In this document: positions 31,350-45,221 of the stretch, piece after piece
Layout: each line of letters begins with the position of its first letter
How positions within the stretch are numbered: position 1 is the stretch's first letter
Source: Fremontodendron californicum
Taxonomy: Eukaryota; Streptophyta; Magnoliopsida; Malvales; Malvaceae
Direction: 5' to 3'
Length of the DNA stretch: 64,000 bases
NCBI GenBank assembly: GCA_030761205.1
Contig: JAULJL010000041.1
Location: 3,544,001-3,608,000 of the forward strand
Notes under the pieces: model-generated
What the model saw: only the letters and a program-made list of their open reading frames with translations
Told to the model about the DNA's origin: nothing
Database searches by the model: none
Made by a program: the position numbers and the translations under genes

Positions 31350-32352
31350 AGTGACAACCTGGTTGCTGAACATCTTAGCCGTTTAGTTCATGAAGAGGAT
31401 GCACTACCCTTGAATGAGAACTTTCCGGATGAGCAACTTCTTTTTATAAGTACAACAACTCCTTGGTATGCCGATATTGTTAATTACTTAGTTACCAAGA
31501 AGTAGCGACAAGAGTTGACACAAGATCAAAGAAATAAGATCAAGAGTGATGCCAAATACTACATATGGGATGATCCTTACCTTTGGAAGCATTGCTCCGA
31601 TCAGATTATAAGAAGGTGTGTACTTGAATTTGAATTTCAATCTATTCTCACCTTTTGTCACTCATATGCATATGGAGGACACTTTGGATCCAAAAGAACA
31701 GCTATGAAAGTTCTTGATTCTGGATTTTATTGGCCTACTATATTCAAAGATGCATACCTCTTTTGCAAGTCATGTGATCGTTGCCAAAGAACAGGTAACT
31801 TAGGTGCTAGAAATCAAATGCCTCAAACTCCAATACTTATTGTTGAAATTTTTGATGTATGGGGCATGGATTTCATGGGACCTTTTCCTTCTTCTTTTGG
31901 TAATCTTTATATTTTTCTTGCCGTTGATTATGTTTCAAAGTGGGTGGAAGCAAAATCCACTAGGACTAATGACTCTAAAGTTGTTTCAGATTTTGTCAAG
32001 ACTAACATCTTTGCTAGGTTTGGAACACCAAAGGCCATAATCAGCGATAGAGGTACTCACTTTTGCAATACGACTATGGAAGCACTTTTGAGGAAGTATA
32101 ACATCACACACAAGGTCTCCACCTCATATCATACTCAAACTAGTGGGCAAGCTGAAGTGTCAAACCGAGAAGTTAAGTCCATCCTTGAAAAGACAGTTAA
32201 TCCAAATAGGAAGGATTGGAGTTCACGACTTGATGATGCACTTTGGGCTTATAGGACAGCATATAAGACACCCATTGGTATGTCTCCTTATCGACTTGTT
32301 TATGGTAAGCCTTGTCATCTTTCGGTTGAATTGGAACATAAATCATATTGGG
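31350..32352 (+). pseudogene. RNase H end and integrase of P0
   Basis: Starts SDNLVAEHLSRL, with an in-frame TAG at 31503-31505. Integrase zinc region CHSYAYGGHFG...CDRC is complete, and WGMDF, ISDRG and the following Glu of the D,D35E triad are present. It stops at 32352, where element E is inserted (duplication TTGGG), and resumes at 46684. Confidence 0.85.
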
Positions 32353-33213
32353 TGATGCACCCAAAAGAGTGTATCTTATTTAACCTTGCACTAAATAGAT
32401 AAATTGTAAGTATAGTAGTTAGCAAGGGTCGAGTCCTCAGGGATTGGGTTTTAGTTTATAAGTTAATAGTTTAAAACTTAAATTCAAGAACAATAAAAGA
32501 AAAGGGGTTTTTGAAGCCAGATTTAAACTAAAGTAAATAATAAGAAGAAGATGCAAGGCGGTATAACCAGCCAATAAAAATATATATACTAAATTAGGCG
32601 GTATAACCAGCCAATAAAAATATATATACTAAATTAGGCGGTATAACCAGCCAATAAAAGTAAAACAAAGTTAATATACAAATTAGGCGGTATAACCAGC
32701 CAATAAAAATAAATATACTTTTAAAAATAAGCAAACTAGAAAAGTAAGAAAACAAGTAAGTAAGAAGAATCAAATATGAAAAATATGGTTAAGGTTTCAT
32801 TCTCCACCACTAGACATCATTAAGAATCAATTTCAGATCTATCAATATCAACCAACTATCAAAGTTAACAACCGTAGATAACAACAAGCTCTGTTATCCC
32901 AATCTTTCCTTAGTTTGTCGTTAAATAGAACAAGCTCTCTATTTAATCTCTAACCATTAAACAACCTAGAATAAGCTCTCTAAATTCAATTTAATGGCAG
33001 CTTTATGATGAGAAAGATAGGTTGATCTAAGCAACAAACACATAAGCTCGGATTGTTCAACTTAGGTTATGTTCCACTTTGCAATTATTGAAAACTTGAC
33101 CATAATCATTAATCACAAATTGCCACTTATGAATAGGAAATCAAGACAATTACACGGATCAAGACTCCTAAACTAGCAATAGATAATTATCAAGATCTAT
33201 CTAGTTGTACACC
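32353..33213 (-). repeat. 3' LTR of element E, part next to the left end
   Basis: Starts TGATGCACCC after TTGGG; carries the four-copy U5 minisatellite (about 32558-32715). Broken at 33213 by F, with ACACC duplicated. Continues at 41988. Confidence 0.9.
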
Positions 33214-35089
33214 TGATGCACCCAAAAGAGTGTATCTTATTTAACCTTGCACTAAAAAGATAAATTGTAAGTATAGTAGTTAGCAAGGGTCGAGTCCTCA
33301 GGGATTGGGTTTTAGTTTATAAGTTAATAGTTTATAACTTATGTTCAAAGAAAACAATAAAAGAAAAGGGGTTTTTGAAGCCAGATTTAAACTAAAGTAA
33401 ATAATAAGAATAAGATGCAAGGCGGTATAACCAGCCAATAAAAATATATATACTAAATTAGGCGGTATAACCAGCCAATAAAAATATATATACTAAATTA
33501 GGCGGTATAACCAGCCAATAAAAATAAAACAAAGTTAATATACAAATTAGGCGGTATAACCAGCCAATAAAAATAAATATAAAAAATAAGCAAACTAAAA
33601 GTAAGAAAACAAGTAAGTAAGAAGAATCAAATATGAAAAATATGGTTAAGGTTTCATTCTCCACCACTAGACATCATTAAGAATCAATTTCAGATCTATC
33701 AATATCAACCAACTATCAAAGTTAACAACCGTAGATAACAACAAGCTCTGTTATCCCAATCTTTCCTTAGTTTGTCGTTAAATAGAACAAGCTCTCTATT
33801 TAATCTCTAACCATTAAACAACCTAGAATAAGCTCTCTAGATTCAATTTTATGGCAGCTTTATGATGAGAAAGATAGGTTGATCTAAGCAACAAACACAT
33901 AAGCTCGGATTGTTCAACTTAGGTTATGTTCCACTTTGCAATTATTGAAAACTTGACCATAATCATTAATCACAAATTGCCACTTATGAATAGGAAATCA
34001 AGACAATTACACGGATCAAGACTCCTAAACTAGCAATAGATAATTATCAAGATCTATCTAGTTGTACACCTAAATAAATCAAGACAACATCATGAACAAT
34101 TCTTGTAGAAGAACATAAGCAACTTTGATAGAAAATTAATGATAGATAGAATCTTAAAATCAATCATAAAACATGTCTAGGGCTTTGAAATCACCCTTAA
34201 CCAAATAGAAGTTTAGCCTAGCATAGGCATTATAAACATAAAATTAAATAGAATCTAAGAAGAAAATAAAAGAAAGAAAGAAGAAGAAGAAGAATATTAA
34301 TTATCCAACCTCTTGCTCTTTCTAAAGAAAAAGAAAACTAGAGAAAAGAAAGAAGAAGAAAACTTAGAGAATTTTATTACAATGGCTAATATCCTACCTA
34401 TGTACAATATGCTCCCTTACAATCATCCAAGGCCCTCTATTTATACACATTTTGGAGGGCTAAATGACAAGAGACAAGCTTTACAAATTTCAAAGGTAGG
34501 TATAATAGGTGGGTGCATTTTTCTAACAATTTTCGTCATACATGACAATTTTGATCAGCCAACTTGATGGTCGATTTTGTCAATTTTGGAGGCCTTATCT
34601 GATCACATGGTCTTCTAGAAAACTGTTACCCTATCAGTTACGGATCCATAGCCGTTGGAATCAGCTCATTTTCTGATGTGGATAAGTAGATATGGGCAAA
34701 ATATGAAAACAGGTCAGCACAGACGTCATTGCACATCAGCCAACTTGATGGTCGATTTCGCTAGGGAAAACGACTCCGTTTCAAGAAGTGTAAAACATGA
34801 AAAAGATAGATATGCCTCTTAGCTTTGCACGGCTACAAATTTCAGCCTTATTGCTTCAGTGAAACTCGAGATATAGCTGATATGGCAAAAGGTGTCGGAA
34901 CTGGAACTGAACTGGATTTGCCCTTAATTCTAGTAATCTGAAATCACTCAAAGAAACTTGTGAAAAACACCAAAATACATAAAAATATAAAAGATCATAA
35001 ACACAATTAGACTAAACAATAATAACTCGTATTTGACACAAAACAATAATAAAACATAACTAAAAACTATATAATTATACGAGTTATCA
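33214..35089 (-). repeat. 3' LTR of element F
   Basis: 1876 bp with one 181-bp U3 unit and four U5 minisatellite copies. Five bases shorter than the 5' LTR just after the last minisatellite copy. Confidence 0.92.
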
Positions 35090-37196
35090 CACCCCCACAC
35101 TTAGATTGTTGCTAGTCCCTAGCAACGACTCAATAAAAATAAAATAAGAAAATCTAATCTAATCCATTTTCGTAGGAAATCACGGTGGCACTTAGCATGT
35201 GACACAAGCCTTTAAACCCCTAGGTGTCCCTAGTGGACGAGTTTAGTCTCGTGAAGGTTTACTAGAACGATACCCACAAACATTGAAAAACTAAAATATA
35301 AATAAACTACATATACTAAAAATATTTACTCCTAATCCTTTCAATACAAATTAGAGACAATCTTTGAACAAGTCTTATAAACTAATCAATAGCTTAAAAA
35401 AATTTCACAAAAAATCATGCTTGAATGTAAATTGTTTGAGTTGAGCCAATATTAACATAACATATCTCAATCAAAATAGTGCATGTTCAAATTTAATCTC
35501 AACTTCTCACATGGGATACCCTCATGATTTTCACTCTTTAAAGTAGTGGTGAAGTGTTTACACTCAATCAATCTCATGAAAACAGTTCTACCATATTCTT
35601 GCTTGTCCACCTATTCTCCACTATTTAGATCATACAACTTCATGAATCAAGAGGTCTTTAATCAAGGTTGTAATGGGGCCAAGGGGTTTGTAATGTGGTT
35701 GAAGAACAAAAGGATAAAGATATCACAAAGGTTCCAAAGAGTTCATAAAGTTTAGAGACATAAAAAGATCATACAAAGAAATTTCTCAAAACTCTTTACA
35801 AGTACATAGTCACCTAGGCCGGATATTCATGTTGGGCCTTTTCTTCATTCTAAACAACTTTGTAACATCTTTTTCTTTTTCCACAAATTCAAGAGATGAT
35901 TCATATATATATATATATTTTTTTTTTTACATAGGAATGTATTTGCCCGTATTCCATTTCTTTTTCTCTTGACTTTTCTTTTCTTTTCCCCCCACACTTA
36001 TTTCTTGTTTCTAACCCAAATTTTCAATAGATCTTCCTTGTCTTTGCAACTTGTCTCAAAACATGCTAATTCATCTTTGGAACAAAGGTAAAGATATAAG
36101 TATATTTAGGTTAGGGACAAGTTATGGTTACCAAAGAGATAGCTTATTCAATGTAGGCTCAAATTGGTTCACTAAGGGTGTGTTCTCTTGGAACATCAAT
36201 AAGGGATGGCTGTTTGGCCCTGGCTAAAAATCCTAATGCCTCTATCATATTCATGTTGTCACATGCATCAATATAGTCTCAAATGGTTTAAAGCAAGTTC
36301 TAGAGAATCATGTAATCATAAGAGCACTCAAGAAAGAAATTAGATTGATTTGTATAAAGCATCAATCATTTTAGGCTCAAAAACTCACAATGATGATTAT
36401 ACAAGTCAGTTTTAAGTCTAAACATGCTTCTTTCTCAATCAACATATCATATTAACATTGGCTCATAAAAATTAGTATCAAGCTTAATTCTCATGAAAAT
36501 CTTCTCACTAGTAACCAGTTTAGACCTATGCAATTCATATCTCATCATTGTATTAAAAACGAACTAAAACATACTAAAAATAATAATAATAAAGACTCAT
36601 AAAAAAAAAAATAGTAGACGAAAATAAAAGAAATCCTAAATCATTCCCCCCACACTTAATTCTTACATTGTCCTCAATGTAAGTCTATTAACCCAAATGA
36701 AAGAATCATGTGTAAGAGAAAAGAACTAATAACATAAGAATAGGAACAACTAAGACTCAAAACAAAACAAACTCATGCAACCTAAATAATCCTAAAATAC
36801 TAAACAAAAATTAACAAGTAAACATAAAAAGATTAAAATCAAACTGACAAGGTATGTCTCAAGTCTCCCTTACTCAGACCTTGTTCAGAATGAATACTTC
36901 TAAATTGCTTAAAACATAACAATTTTTTTTTTTTTTTGAAAAGAAGAAATCAAACTGACAAGGTATGTCTCAAGTCTCCCTTACTCAGACCTTGTTCAGA
37001 ATGAATACTTCTAAATGGTTTAAAACACAATTTTTTTTTTTTTTTTTAATTAGCAAAATATGTCCCTTACCCCCTACTAAAATATGACATTGTCCCCAAT
37101 GTCAAATTTTAAAGGTAGAATTTAGGAGATATTACCTGCAGAGGTTGCTAACCACTTATTATAACTGAGACACAACAAGCAAAATGTTAGATAATG
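35090..37196 (-). other. 3' noncoding region of element F
   Basis: Polypurine tract 35090-35102, three-way-junction fold 35213-35261, a (TA)n run near 35903, hairpin/G-run modules near 36648-36680 and 37085-37110, and two 100-bp hairpin units (about 36840-37030). No gene seen. Confidence 0.75.
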
Positions 37197-37607
37197 TCAC
37201 AAAGACAAAGTGCAATCCACTCCTTGCTCGTCCATATCTCTTTTTCTTTTTCCGGGCGTTTGCGAAACAACCGTAGCAGATAAACACTCATAAGCTTGGA
37301 GCTTTTTAAGTAAATCTTCAATGGTTGTAGCAGAAATTATGGTTCTCCTTGCCTCCACGGTAGGTCCACAAAAACTTGTGAATAGTTTTGGCACGATTCC
37401 TAGAACTGGACTTCCTCCGGCGTGTGCTGCTGTAGCGACTGCTCCCATTAAACCCGTACTACCGCCTCCATAAATCAACTGGATCTTTTGTTGGGCAAGT
37501 ATTACTCCAACTCTTATGGCTTCATCAGCGAATATGTTATTTTTCCCTGGATAAGCACCTCCAAAGACACAAATTTTTTTAATGCGCTGGGATGAAGTAC
37601 TTTCCAT
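37197..37607 (-). pseudogene. LOG with large in-frame deletion (element F)
   Basis: 136 aa. Residues from KEIQVW to the segment before EARRTII are missing, joining ...CGPTV to EARR. Both Arg 96 and the PGGLGTLEE motif are lost, so no phosphoribohydrolase activity is expected. The N-terminal GGGSTGLMG and the C-terminal basic tail remain in frame. Confidence 0.88.
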
Positions 37608-37972
37608 TTTTTTTTTCTTCGAGTGCCTGAAAGAGAATGAGTACATGGTGTAATATATAGAGGACTCAGTAGTGAATCAGACAAGAGTAATAATGTCGCC
37701 GAAAGTGTATCTGACCTGTCAGAAGAAAATGTTAACCTAACAAAAGATTTTTGCGTGATTTCAGGAAGAAAATCAAAAAGAGAAGAAAAAATCAACCGAA
37801 AAAGACAAATAAAAAAAAAACGAGAATAGTTATACAAATCGAACAACACGTAAATTAAACCAAAATAAAGTTATTGCAAATCAAACCAAAAGCTGAGAAG
37901 TCATTTATTGTAGTTGTGATTGTGGCTCACATCTTCCTCTGGTTTTACGTCCAGAAACGGCTTAAACGCCTT

Positions 37973-38509
37973 CTATGAGTCGAGGATATGCTTCCCATCC
38001 AGTTTTCTTACAAGCTGGCAAACAGGGTCTTTTAACATCAGATTCCCAAGATGTTGCCATTCCCTTTGGAATTGCGGCCATAAATCAAGAATTTCTCTTT
38101 GTACGTCTCCACTAGGATGCGTCTCAAGAGAAAGTTGGATATTACCCAAATTCTCCTTACTCAGTCCATCCTTAATGAATTCAATTTTATCATCTCGATT
38201 AGAGGACGGAATCCCAATAGAACGACATTTACCGTTACACGTCCATCGTGCACATTTGTGGCAATTTGAACTCATGCGCTTTGCTCGTCGCTTCTTTGCA
38301 AAAGTGCTTCTACCTGTACCTGGTAAATGCAAAACAGGAAGATATTCATCTTCACGTACCTTGGCTTCAATTATCCAACGTATGTCTCCAGGAATCCCTT
38401 TGTGCATAAGCATTCTTAATCTTTCAAATCGAACTTGGTAAAGCTTCAGTAAAATATTTCGAGGAAAAGGAGGAAATCGTTTCTGCAATCTTGTGAGAAT
38501 ATCATCCAT
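37973..38509 (-). CDS. ORF-X: virus-like cysteine-rich nucleic-acid-binding protein (element F)
   Basis: 178 aa, intact, identical in protein to the copy in element A. Basic block 66-78 and Cys 83/86/91/95 are present. It stays intact although LOG in the same element is deleted, which suggests the two genes are constrained differently. Confidence 0.6.
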   Translation of the reverse strand: MDDILTRLQKRFPPFPRNILLKLYQVRFERLRMLMHKGIPGDIRWIIEAKVREDEYLPVLHLPGTGRSTFAKKRRAKRMSSNCHKCARWTCNGKCRSIGIPSSNRDDKIEFIKDGLSKENLGNIQLSLETHPSGDVQREILDLWPQFQREWQHLGNLMLKDPVCQLVRKLDGKHILDS

Positions 38510-39020
38510 CCTGAAAAAAAAAATAAAAAAAATTGAAAGAGAAATTGGAAGAGAAATTTATATACAATATCAGTTTTGTGGGTAGCTGATGGAACCGATT
38601 TAAATAATCACGGAGTACCGTTATCCGCCATTTAACCGGGGTTAAAAAAAATAAAATAAAAATTATATTTACATCTAGTTATTTTCAAACTAAGGATCAG
38701 AAAGAAAAACAACATAAAAAGACTCAAAAACAAAACACTCTAAATAAAATCCTAAATTCTTCCCCCCACACATAATTCTTACATTGTCATTAATGTAATG
38801 CTATTAATCCCAAATTAAAGAATCGTGTGTAAGTGAAAAGAACTAATAAACAAAATAAACTTATGCAGCCTAAATGAACTTAAAAACACTAAACACAATT
38901 AACAGAGAAACATAAGAAAAAGATAAAGAAAAAGAGAGCAAATCTGAGGATGGCAGTTTGGCAATGCTTTCACTAATTAGGCTGTCTCCCCCAATTAGCA
39001 CTTGATTTAGTGTTTTGAAC

Positions 39021-39959
39021 CTAACCAACACCCCTTCTTGGCATTTTAGGCTTGTCAGGCTCATACATGAAATTTCCCAAATTTATGCGTTTGAGAGGAA
39101 GCTTTCTTTGCACAACAGTGGATGCATTCTCCATTACAAGTATTATTCCATCATCCTTTGTGGTGCATATGTCATCGAGGAATGGAGCATATTTTGATAC
39201 TTGTTGAAAGACCTCCACAAACAAGTTGTTTAAGGTTTCCGGCATGTGTTGTTCATGTTCTTCCTCCTTGAACTTAGCAAATCTACTAGGAAAAGGTGGA
39301 GAAGAAACATTAGTAAAAAGTGAAACCTTAAACGTTACCTCAGGTGCCGACATACTCTTATTTGGATCTTTGGCTTCATTATCCTCAAGAATAGAATCCA
39401 TCTCTAATTTTGTTTCATCATCATCTTGTTCCTCATTCCTCAAGGTCACAATAGTAGCATTCTCCTTTGGGTTAATCATCGTTTGGGCAGAGAGTTCTTC
39501 AGATCTTTGTGCTACCGATACCACCATACTACTAGCCAATAGGCTCATTTGCCTTTCCAAACTCTGGATACTTGCCCTTGTTTCCTGTTGAAATTGCAAA
39601 GTATTAGTAACAAGAGAATCGACAAGATCTTCTAAAGAAGTACCTGAGTTTTGAGTCATATGTAGTGGCTGAAAAAGATCTGGTTCTTGAGACCATGATT
39701 GATTAAATCTAGATGGATGAGTGTAATTGGCATAAGGATCTATTTCTTGGTAATTTTTCGAGTAGCCATAATTAGTATGATCAAACCATCCCTCATGGTA
39801 AGTGTTTGAGTAATGATCATACTGTTGGTCTTGGAACACTTTATGGCCTTGACATCCCCCCATGGCCAATTGTTGAACTGGGGAGGTGAGATTGGCTTGT
39901 TGATTCTCCATGTTCATGTATGCCACCAACTCTTCAAGTGTTAGATTGCTCAATTCCAT
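39021..39959 (-). CDS. 312-aa Gag fragment protein (element F)
   Basis: Same length and ends as in A, C and G, with scattered residue changes (GHKVFQ, EGWFDH, SLERQMSLLASSMVVSV). Open throughout. It lacks the knuckle and protease. Confidence 0.75.
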   Translation of the reverse strand: MELSNLTLEELVAYMNMENQQANLTSPVQQLAMGGCQGHKVFQDQQYDHYSNTYHEGWFDHTNYGYSKNYQEIDPYANYTHPSRFNQSWSQEPDLFQPLHMTQNSGTSLEDLVDSLVTNTLQFQQETRASIQSLERQMSLLASSMVVSVAQRSEELSAQTMINPKENATIVTLRNEEQDDDETKLEMDSILEDNEAKDPNKSMSAPEVTFKVSLFTNVSSPPFPSRFAKFKEEEHEQHMPETLNNLFVEVFQQVSKYAPFLDDICTTKDDGIILVMENASTVVQRKLPLKRINLGNFMYEPDKPKMPRRGVG

Positions 39960-40101
39960 TGTTTTTTTTTTTTTTTTTTTTAAATTTGAAAAGAAAAACT
40001 TGTATGTACAAGAAAATAAAACTAATTAGAACTGAAAATAAGAATAAACCAAGTAACAAATAAACTAAAGAAAGCAATCCCCGGCAACGGCGCCAAAATT
40101 T

Positions 40102-41982
40102 TGATGCACCCAAAAGAGTGTATCTTATTTAACCTTGCACTAAAAAGATAAATTGTAAGTATAGTAGTTAGCAAGGGTCGAGTCCTCAGGGATTGGGTTT
40201 TAGTTTATAAGTTAATAGTTTATAACTTATGTTCAAAGAAAACAATAAAAGAAAAGGGGTTTTTGAAGCCAGATTTAAACTAAAGTAAATAATAAGAATA
40301 AGATGCAAGGCGGTATAACCAGCCAATAAAAATATATATACTAAATTAGGCGGTATAACCAGCCAATAAAAATATATATACTAAATTAGGCGGTATAACC
40401 AGCCAATAAAAATAAAACAAAGTTAATATACAAATTAGGCGGTATAACCAGCCAATAAAAATAAATATACTTTTAAAAATAAGCAAACTAAAAGTAAGAA
40501 AACAAGTAAGTAAGAAGAATCAAATATGAAAAATATGGTTAAGGTTTCATTCTCCACCACTAGACATCATTAAGAATCAATTTCAGATCTATCAATATCA
40601 ACCAACTATCAAAGTTAACAACCGTAGATAACAACAAGCTCTGTTATCCCAATCTTTCCTTAGTTTGTCGTTAAATAGAACAAGCTCTCTATTTAATCTC
40701 TAACCATTAAACAACCTAGAATAAGCTCTCTAGATTCAATTTTATGGCAGCTTTATGATGAGAAAGATAGGTTGATCTAAGCAACAAACACATAAGCTCG
40801 GATTGTTCAACTTAGGTTATGTTCCACTTTGCAATTATTGAAAACTTGACCATAATCATTAATCACAAATTGCCACTTATGAATAGGAAATCAAGACAAT
40901 TACACGGATCAAGACTCCTAAACTAGCAATAGATAATTATCAAGATCTATCTAGTTGTACACCTAAATAAATCAAGACAACATCATGAACAATTCTTGTA
41001 GAAGAACATAAGCAACTTTGATAGAAAATTAATGATAGATAGAATCTTAAAATCAATCATAAAACATGTCTAGGGCTTTGAAATCACCCTTAACCAAATA
41101 GAAGTTTAGCCTAGCATAGGCATTATAAACATAAAATTAAATAGAATCTAAGAAGAAAATAAAAGAAAGAAAGAAGAAGAAGAAGAATATTAATTATCCA
41201 ACCTCTTGCTCTTTCTGAAGAAAAAGAAAACTAGAGAAAAGAAAGAAGAAGAAAACTTAGAGAATTTTATTACAATGGCTAATATCCTACCTATGTACAA
41301 TATGCTCCCTTACAATCATCCAAGGCCCTCTATTTATACACATTTTGGAGGGCTAAATGACAAGAGACAAGCTTTACAAATTTCAAAGGTAGGTATAATA
41401 GGTGGGTGCATTTTTCTAACAATTTTCGTCATACATGACAATTTTGATCAGCCAACTTGATGGTCGATTTTGTCAATTTTGGAGGCCTTATCTGATCACA
41501 TGGTCTTCTAGAAAACTGTTACCCTATCAGTTACGGATCCACAGCCGTTGGAATCAGCTCATTTGCTGATGTGGATAAGTAGATATGGGCAAAATATGAA
41601 AACAGGTCAGCAGAGACGTCATTGCACATCAGCCAACTTGATGGTCGATTTCGCTAGGGAAAACGACTCCGTTTCAAGAAGTGTAAAACATGAAAAAGAT
41701 AGATATGCCTCTTAGCTTTGCACGGCTACAAATTTCAGCCTTATTGCTTCAGTGAAACTCGAGATATAGCTGATATGGCAAAAGGTGTCGGAACTGGAAC
41801 TGAACTGGATTTGCCCTTAATTCTAGTAATCTGAAATCACTCAAAGAAACTTGTGAAAAACACCAAAATACATAAAAATATAAAAGATCATAAACACAAT
41901 TAGACTAAACAATAATAACTCGTATTTGACACAAAACAATAATAAAACATAACTAAAAACTATATAATTATACGAGTTATCA
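40102..41982 (-). repeat. 5' LTR of element F
   Basis: 1881 bp, one 181-bp U3 unit, four U5 minisatellite copies. Primer-binding site at 40078-40095. Confidence 0.92.
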
Positions 41983-41987
41983 ACACC

Positions 41988-43156
41988 TAAACAAATCAAG
42001 ACAACATCATGAACAATTCTTGTAGAAGAACATAAGCAACTTTGATAGAAAATTAATGATAGATAGAATCTTAAAATCAATCATAAAACATGTCTAGGGC
42101 TTTGAAATCACCCTTAACCAAATAGAAGTTTAGCCTAGCATAGGCATTATAAACATAAAGATAAAATTAAAGAAAATCTAAGAAGAAAATAAAAGAAAGA
42201 AAGAAGAAGAGGAAGAATATTAATTATCCAACCTCTTGCTCTCTCTAAAGAAAAAGAAAACTAGAGAAAAGAAAGAAAACTAGTGAAAAGAAAGAAGAAG
42301 AAAACTTAGAGAATTTTATTAAAATGGCTAATATCCTACCTATGTACAATATGATCCCTTACAATCATCCAAGGCCCTCTATTTATACACATTTTGGAGG
42401 GCTAAATGACAAGAGACAAGCTTTACAAATTTCAAAGGTATCAGCCAACTTGATGGTCGATTTCGTCAATATTGGAGGCCTGATCTGATCACATGGTCTT
42501 CTAGAAAAAGGTTCCCCTATCAGTTGCGGAACCATAGCCGTTGGAATCAGCTCATTTTCTGATGTGGTTAAGCAGATATGGGCAAAATACGAAAACATGT
42601 CAGCACAGACGTCATTGCACATCAGCCACGTTGATGGTCGATTTCTTCAATATTGGAGGCCTGATCTGATCACATGGTCTTCTAGACAAAGGTTCCCCTA
42701 TCAGTTACGGAACCATAGCCATTGGAATCCGCTCATTTGCTGATGTGGATAAGAAGATATGGGCATAATACGAAAACATGTCAGCACAGACGTCATTGCA
42801 CATCAGCCAACTTGATGGTCGATTTCGCTAGGGAAAACGACTCCGTTTTAAGAAGTGTAAAACATGAAAAAGATAGATATGCCTCTTAGCTTTGCATGGC
42901 TACAAATTTCAGCCTTATTGCTTCAGTGAAACTCGAGATATAGCTGATATGGAAAAAGGTGTCGGAACTGAAACTGAACTGGATTTGCCCTTAATTCTAG
43001 TAATCTGAAATCACTCAAAGAAACTTGTGAAAAACACCAAAATACATAAAAATATAAAAGATCATAAACACAATTAGACTAAACAATAATAACTCGTATT
43101 TGACACAAAACATTAATAAAATATAACTAAAAACTATATAATTATACGAGTTATCA
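41988..43156 (-). repeat. 3' LTR of element E, second part
   Basis: Continues E after the duplicated ACACC. The 181-bp U3 unit is present twice (motif near 42447, 42628 and 42809), with the MSA-type box intact in one unit and changed in the other. A stretch of about 60 bp between CAAAGGTA and TCAGCC is missing; the same loss is seen in its 5' LTR remnant. Confidence 0.9.
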
Positions 43157-45221
43157 CACCCCCACACTTAGATTGTTGCTAGTCCCTAGCAACGACTCAA
43201 TAAAAATAAAATAAGAAAATCTAATCTAATCCATTTTCGTAGGAAATCACGGTGGCACTTAGCATGTGACACAAGCCTTTAAACCCCTAGGTGTCCCTAG
43301 TGGACGAGTTTAGTCTCGTGAGGGTTTACTAGAACGATACCCACAAACATTGAAAAATTAAAATATAAATAAACTTCATATAAATAAACTACATATACTA
43401 AAAATATTTACTCCTAATCCTTTCAATACAAATTAGAGACAATATTTGAACAAGTCTTATAAACTAATCAATAGCTTAAAAAAATTTCACAAAAAATCAT
43501 GCTTGAATGTAAATTGTTTGAGTTAAGCCAATATTAGCATAACATATCTCAATCAAAATAGTGCATGTTCAAATTTAATCTCAACTTCTCACATGGGATA
43601 CTCTCTTGATTTTCACTCTTTAAAGTAGTGGTAAAGTGTTTACACTCAATCAATCTCATGAAAACACTTCTACCATATGCTTGCTTGTCCACCTATTCTC
43701 CACTAAAAGATCATGCAACTTCATAAATCAAGAGGTCTTTAATCAAGGTTGTACTGGGGCCAAGGGGTTTGTAATGTGGTTGAAGAACAAAAGGATAAAG
43801 ATATCACAAAGGTTCCAAAGAGTTCATAAAGTTTAGAGACATAAAAAGATTATACAAAGAAACTTCTCAAAACTCTTTACAAGTACATAGTCACCTAGGC
43901 CGGATATTCATGTTGGGCCTTTTCTTCATTCTGAACAACTTTGTAACATCTTTTTCTTTTTCCCAAAATTCAAGAGATGATTCATATTTTGTTTTTGAAT
44001 GTATTTGCCAGTATTCCATTCCTTTTTTTTTTTTTTTTTTTGACTTTTCTTTTCTTTCCCCCCCCCCCACACTTATTTCTTGTTTCTAACCCAAATTTTC
44101 AATAGACTTTCCTTGTCTTTGCAACTTGTCTCAAAACATGCTAATTCATCTTTGGAACAAAGGTAAGGATATAAGTATATTTAGGTTAGGGACAAGTTAT
44201 GGTTACCAAAGAGATAGCTTATTCAATGTAGGCTCAAATTGGCTCACTAGGGGTGTGTTCTCTTGGAACATCAATAAGGGATGGCTGTTTGGCCCTGGCT
44301 AAAAATCCTAATGCCTCTATCATATTCATGTTGTCACATGTATCAATATAGTCTCAAACGGTTTAAAGCAAGTTCTAGAGAATCATGTAATCATAAGAGC
44401 ACTCAAGAAAGAAATTAGATTGATTTGTATAATGCATCAATCATTATAGGCTCAAAAACTCACAAGGATGATTATACAAGTCAGATTAAGTCTAAACATG
44501 CTTCTTTCTCAATCAACATATCATATTAACATTGGCTCATAAAAAGGTTGACATCAAGCTCAATTCTCATGAAAATCTTCTCACTAATAAATCTGTTTTA
44601 GACTTATGCAATTCATATCTCATCATTGTATTAAAAAGGAACTAAAACTCACCCAAAAAAAAATAATAATAATAAAAAAAAAATAATAATAGACAAAAAT
44701 AAAAGAAATCCTAAATCATTCCCCCCACACTTAATTCTTACATTGTCCTCAATGCAAGTCTATTAACCCAAATGAAAGAATCATGTGTAAGAGAAAAGAA
44801 CTAATAACATAAGAATAGGAACAACTAAGACTCAAAACAAAACAAAACCATGCAACCTAAATAATCCTAAAATACTAAACAAAAATTAACAAGTAAACAT
44901 AAAAAGATTAAAATCAAACTGACAAGGTATGTCTCAAGTCTCCCTTACTCAGACCTTGTTCAGAATGAATACTTCTAAATTGCTTAAAACACAACAAACT
45001 TTTTTTTTTTTTGAAAAGAAGAAATCAAACTGACAAGGTATGTCTCAAGTCTCCCTTACTCAGACCTTGTTCAGAATGAATACTTCTAAATTGCTTAAAA
45101 CACAACAAACTTCTTTTTTTTTTTTTTTTTTTTAAGAAGGTAAAATTTAGGAGATATTACCTGTAGAGGTTGCTAACCAATTATTATAACTGAGACACAA
45201 CAAACAAAATGTTAGATAATG
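43157..45221 (-). other. 3' noncoding region of element E
   Basis: Polypurine tract 43157-43169, three-way junction 43280-43328, long T- and C-runs near 44023-44070, hairpin/G-run module near 44720-44755, two 100-bp hairpin units (about 44920-45110). The hairpin normally next to LOG is missing. No gene seen. Confidence 0.75.

Larger units (their letters stand above)
33214..41982 (-). mobile_element. Element F, complete pol-less Athila-type retrotransposon
   Basis: 8769 bp with duplication ACACC (33209-33213 and 41983-41987). LTRs 1876 and 1881 bp, with about four substitutions and one small indel by eye. Minus-strand content: primer-binding site (40078-40095), Gag fragment, ORF-X, deleted LOG, 3' noncoding region. 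It is the second level of nesting inside E. Confidence 0.95.

Noticed and set aside
34313..34567. 84-aa ORF opposite the LTR promoter (also 41206-41460)
   Set aside because: Antisense to the TATA region, overlaps purine-rich leader; not conserved in other LTRs such as C or A.
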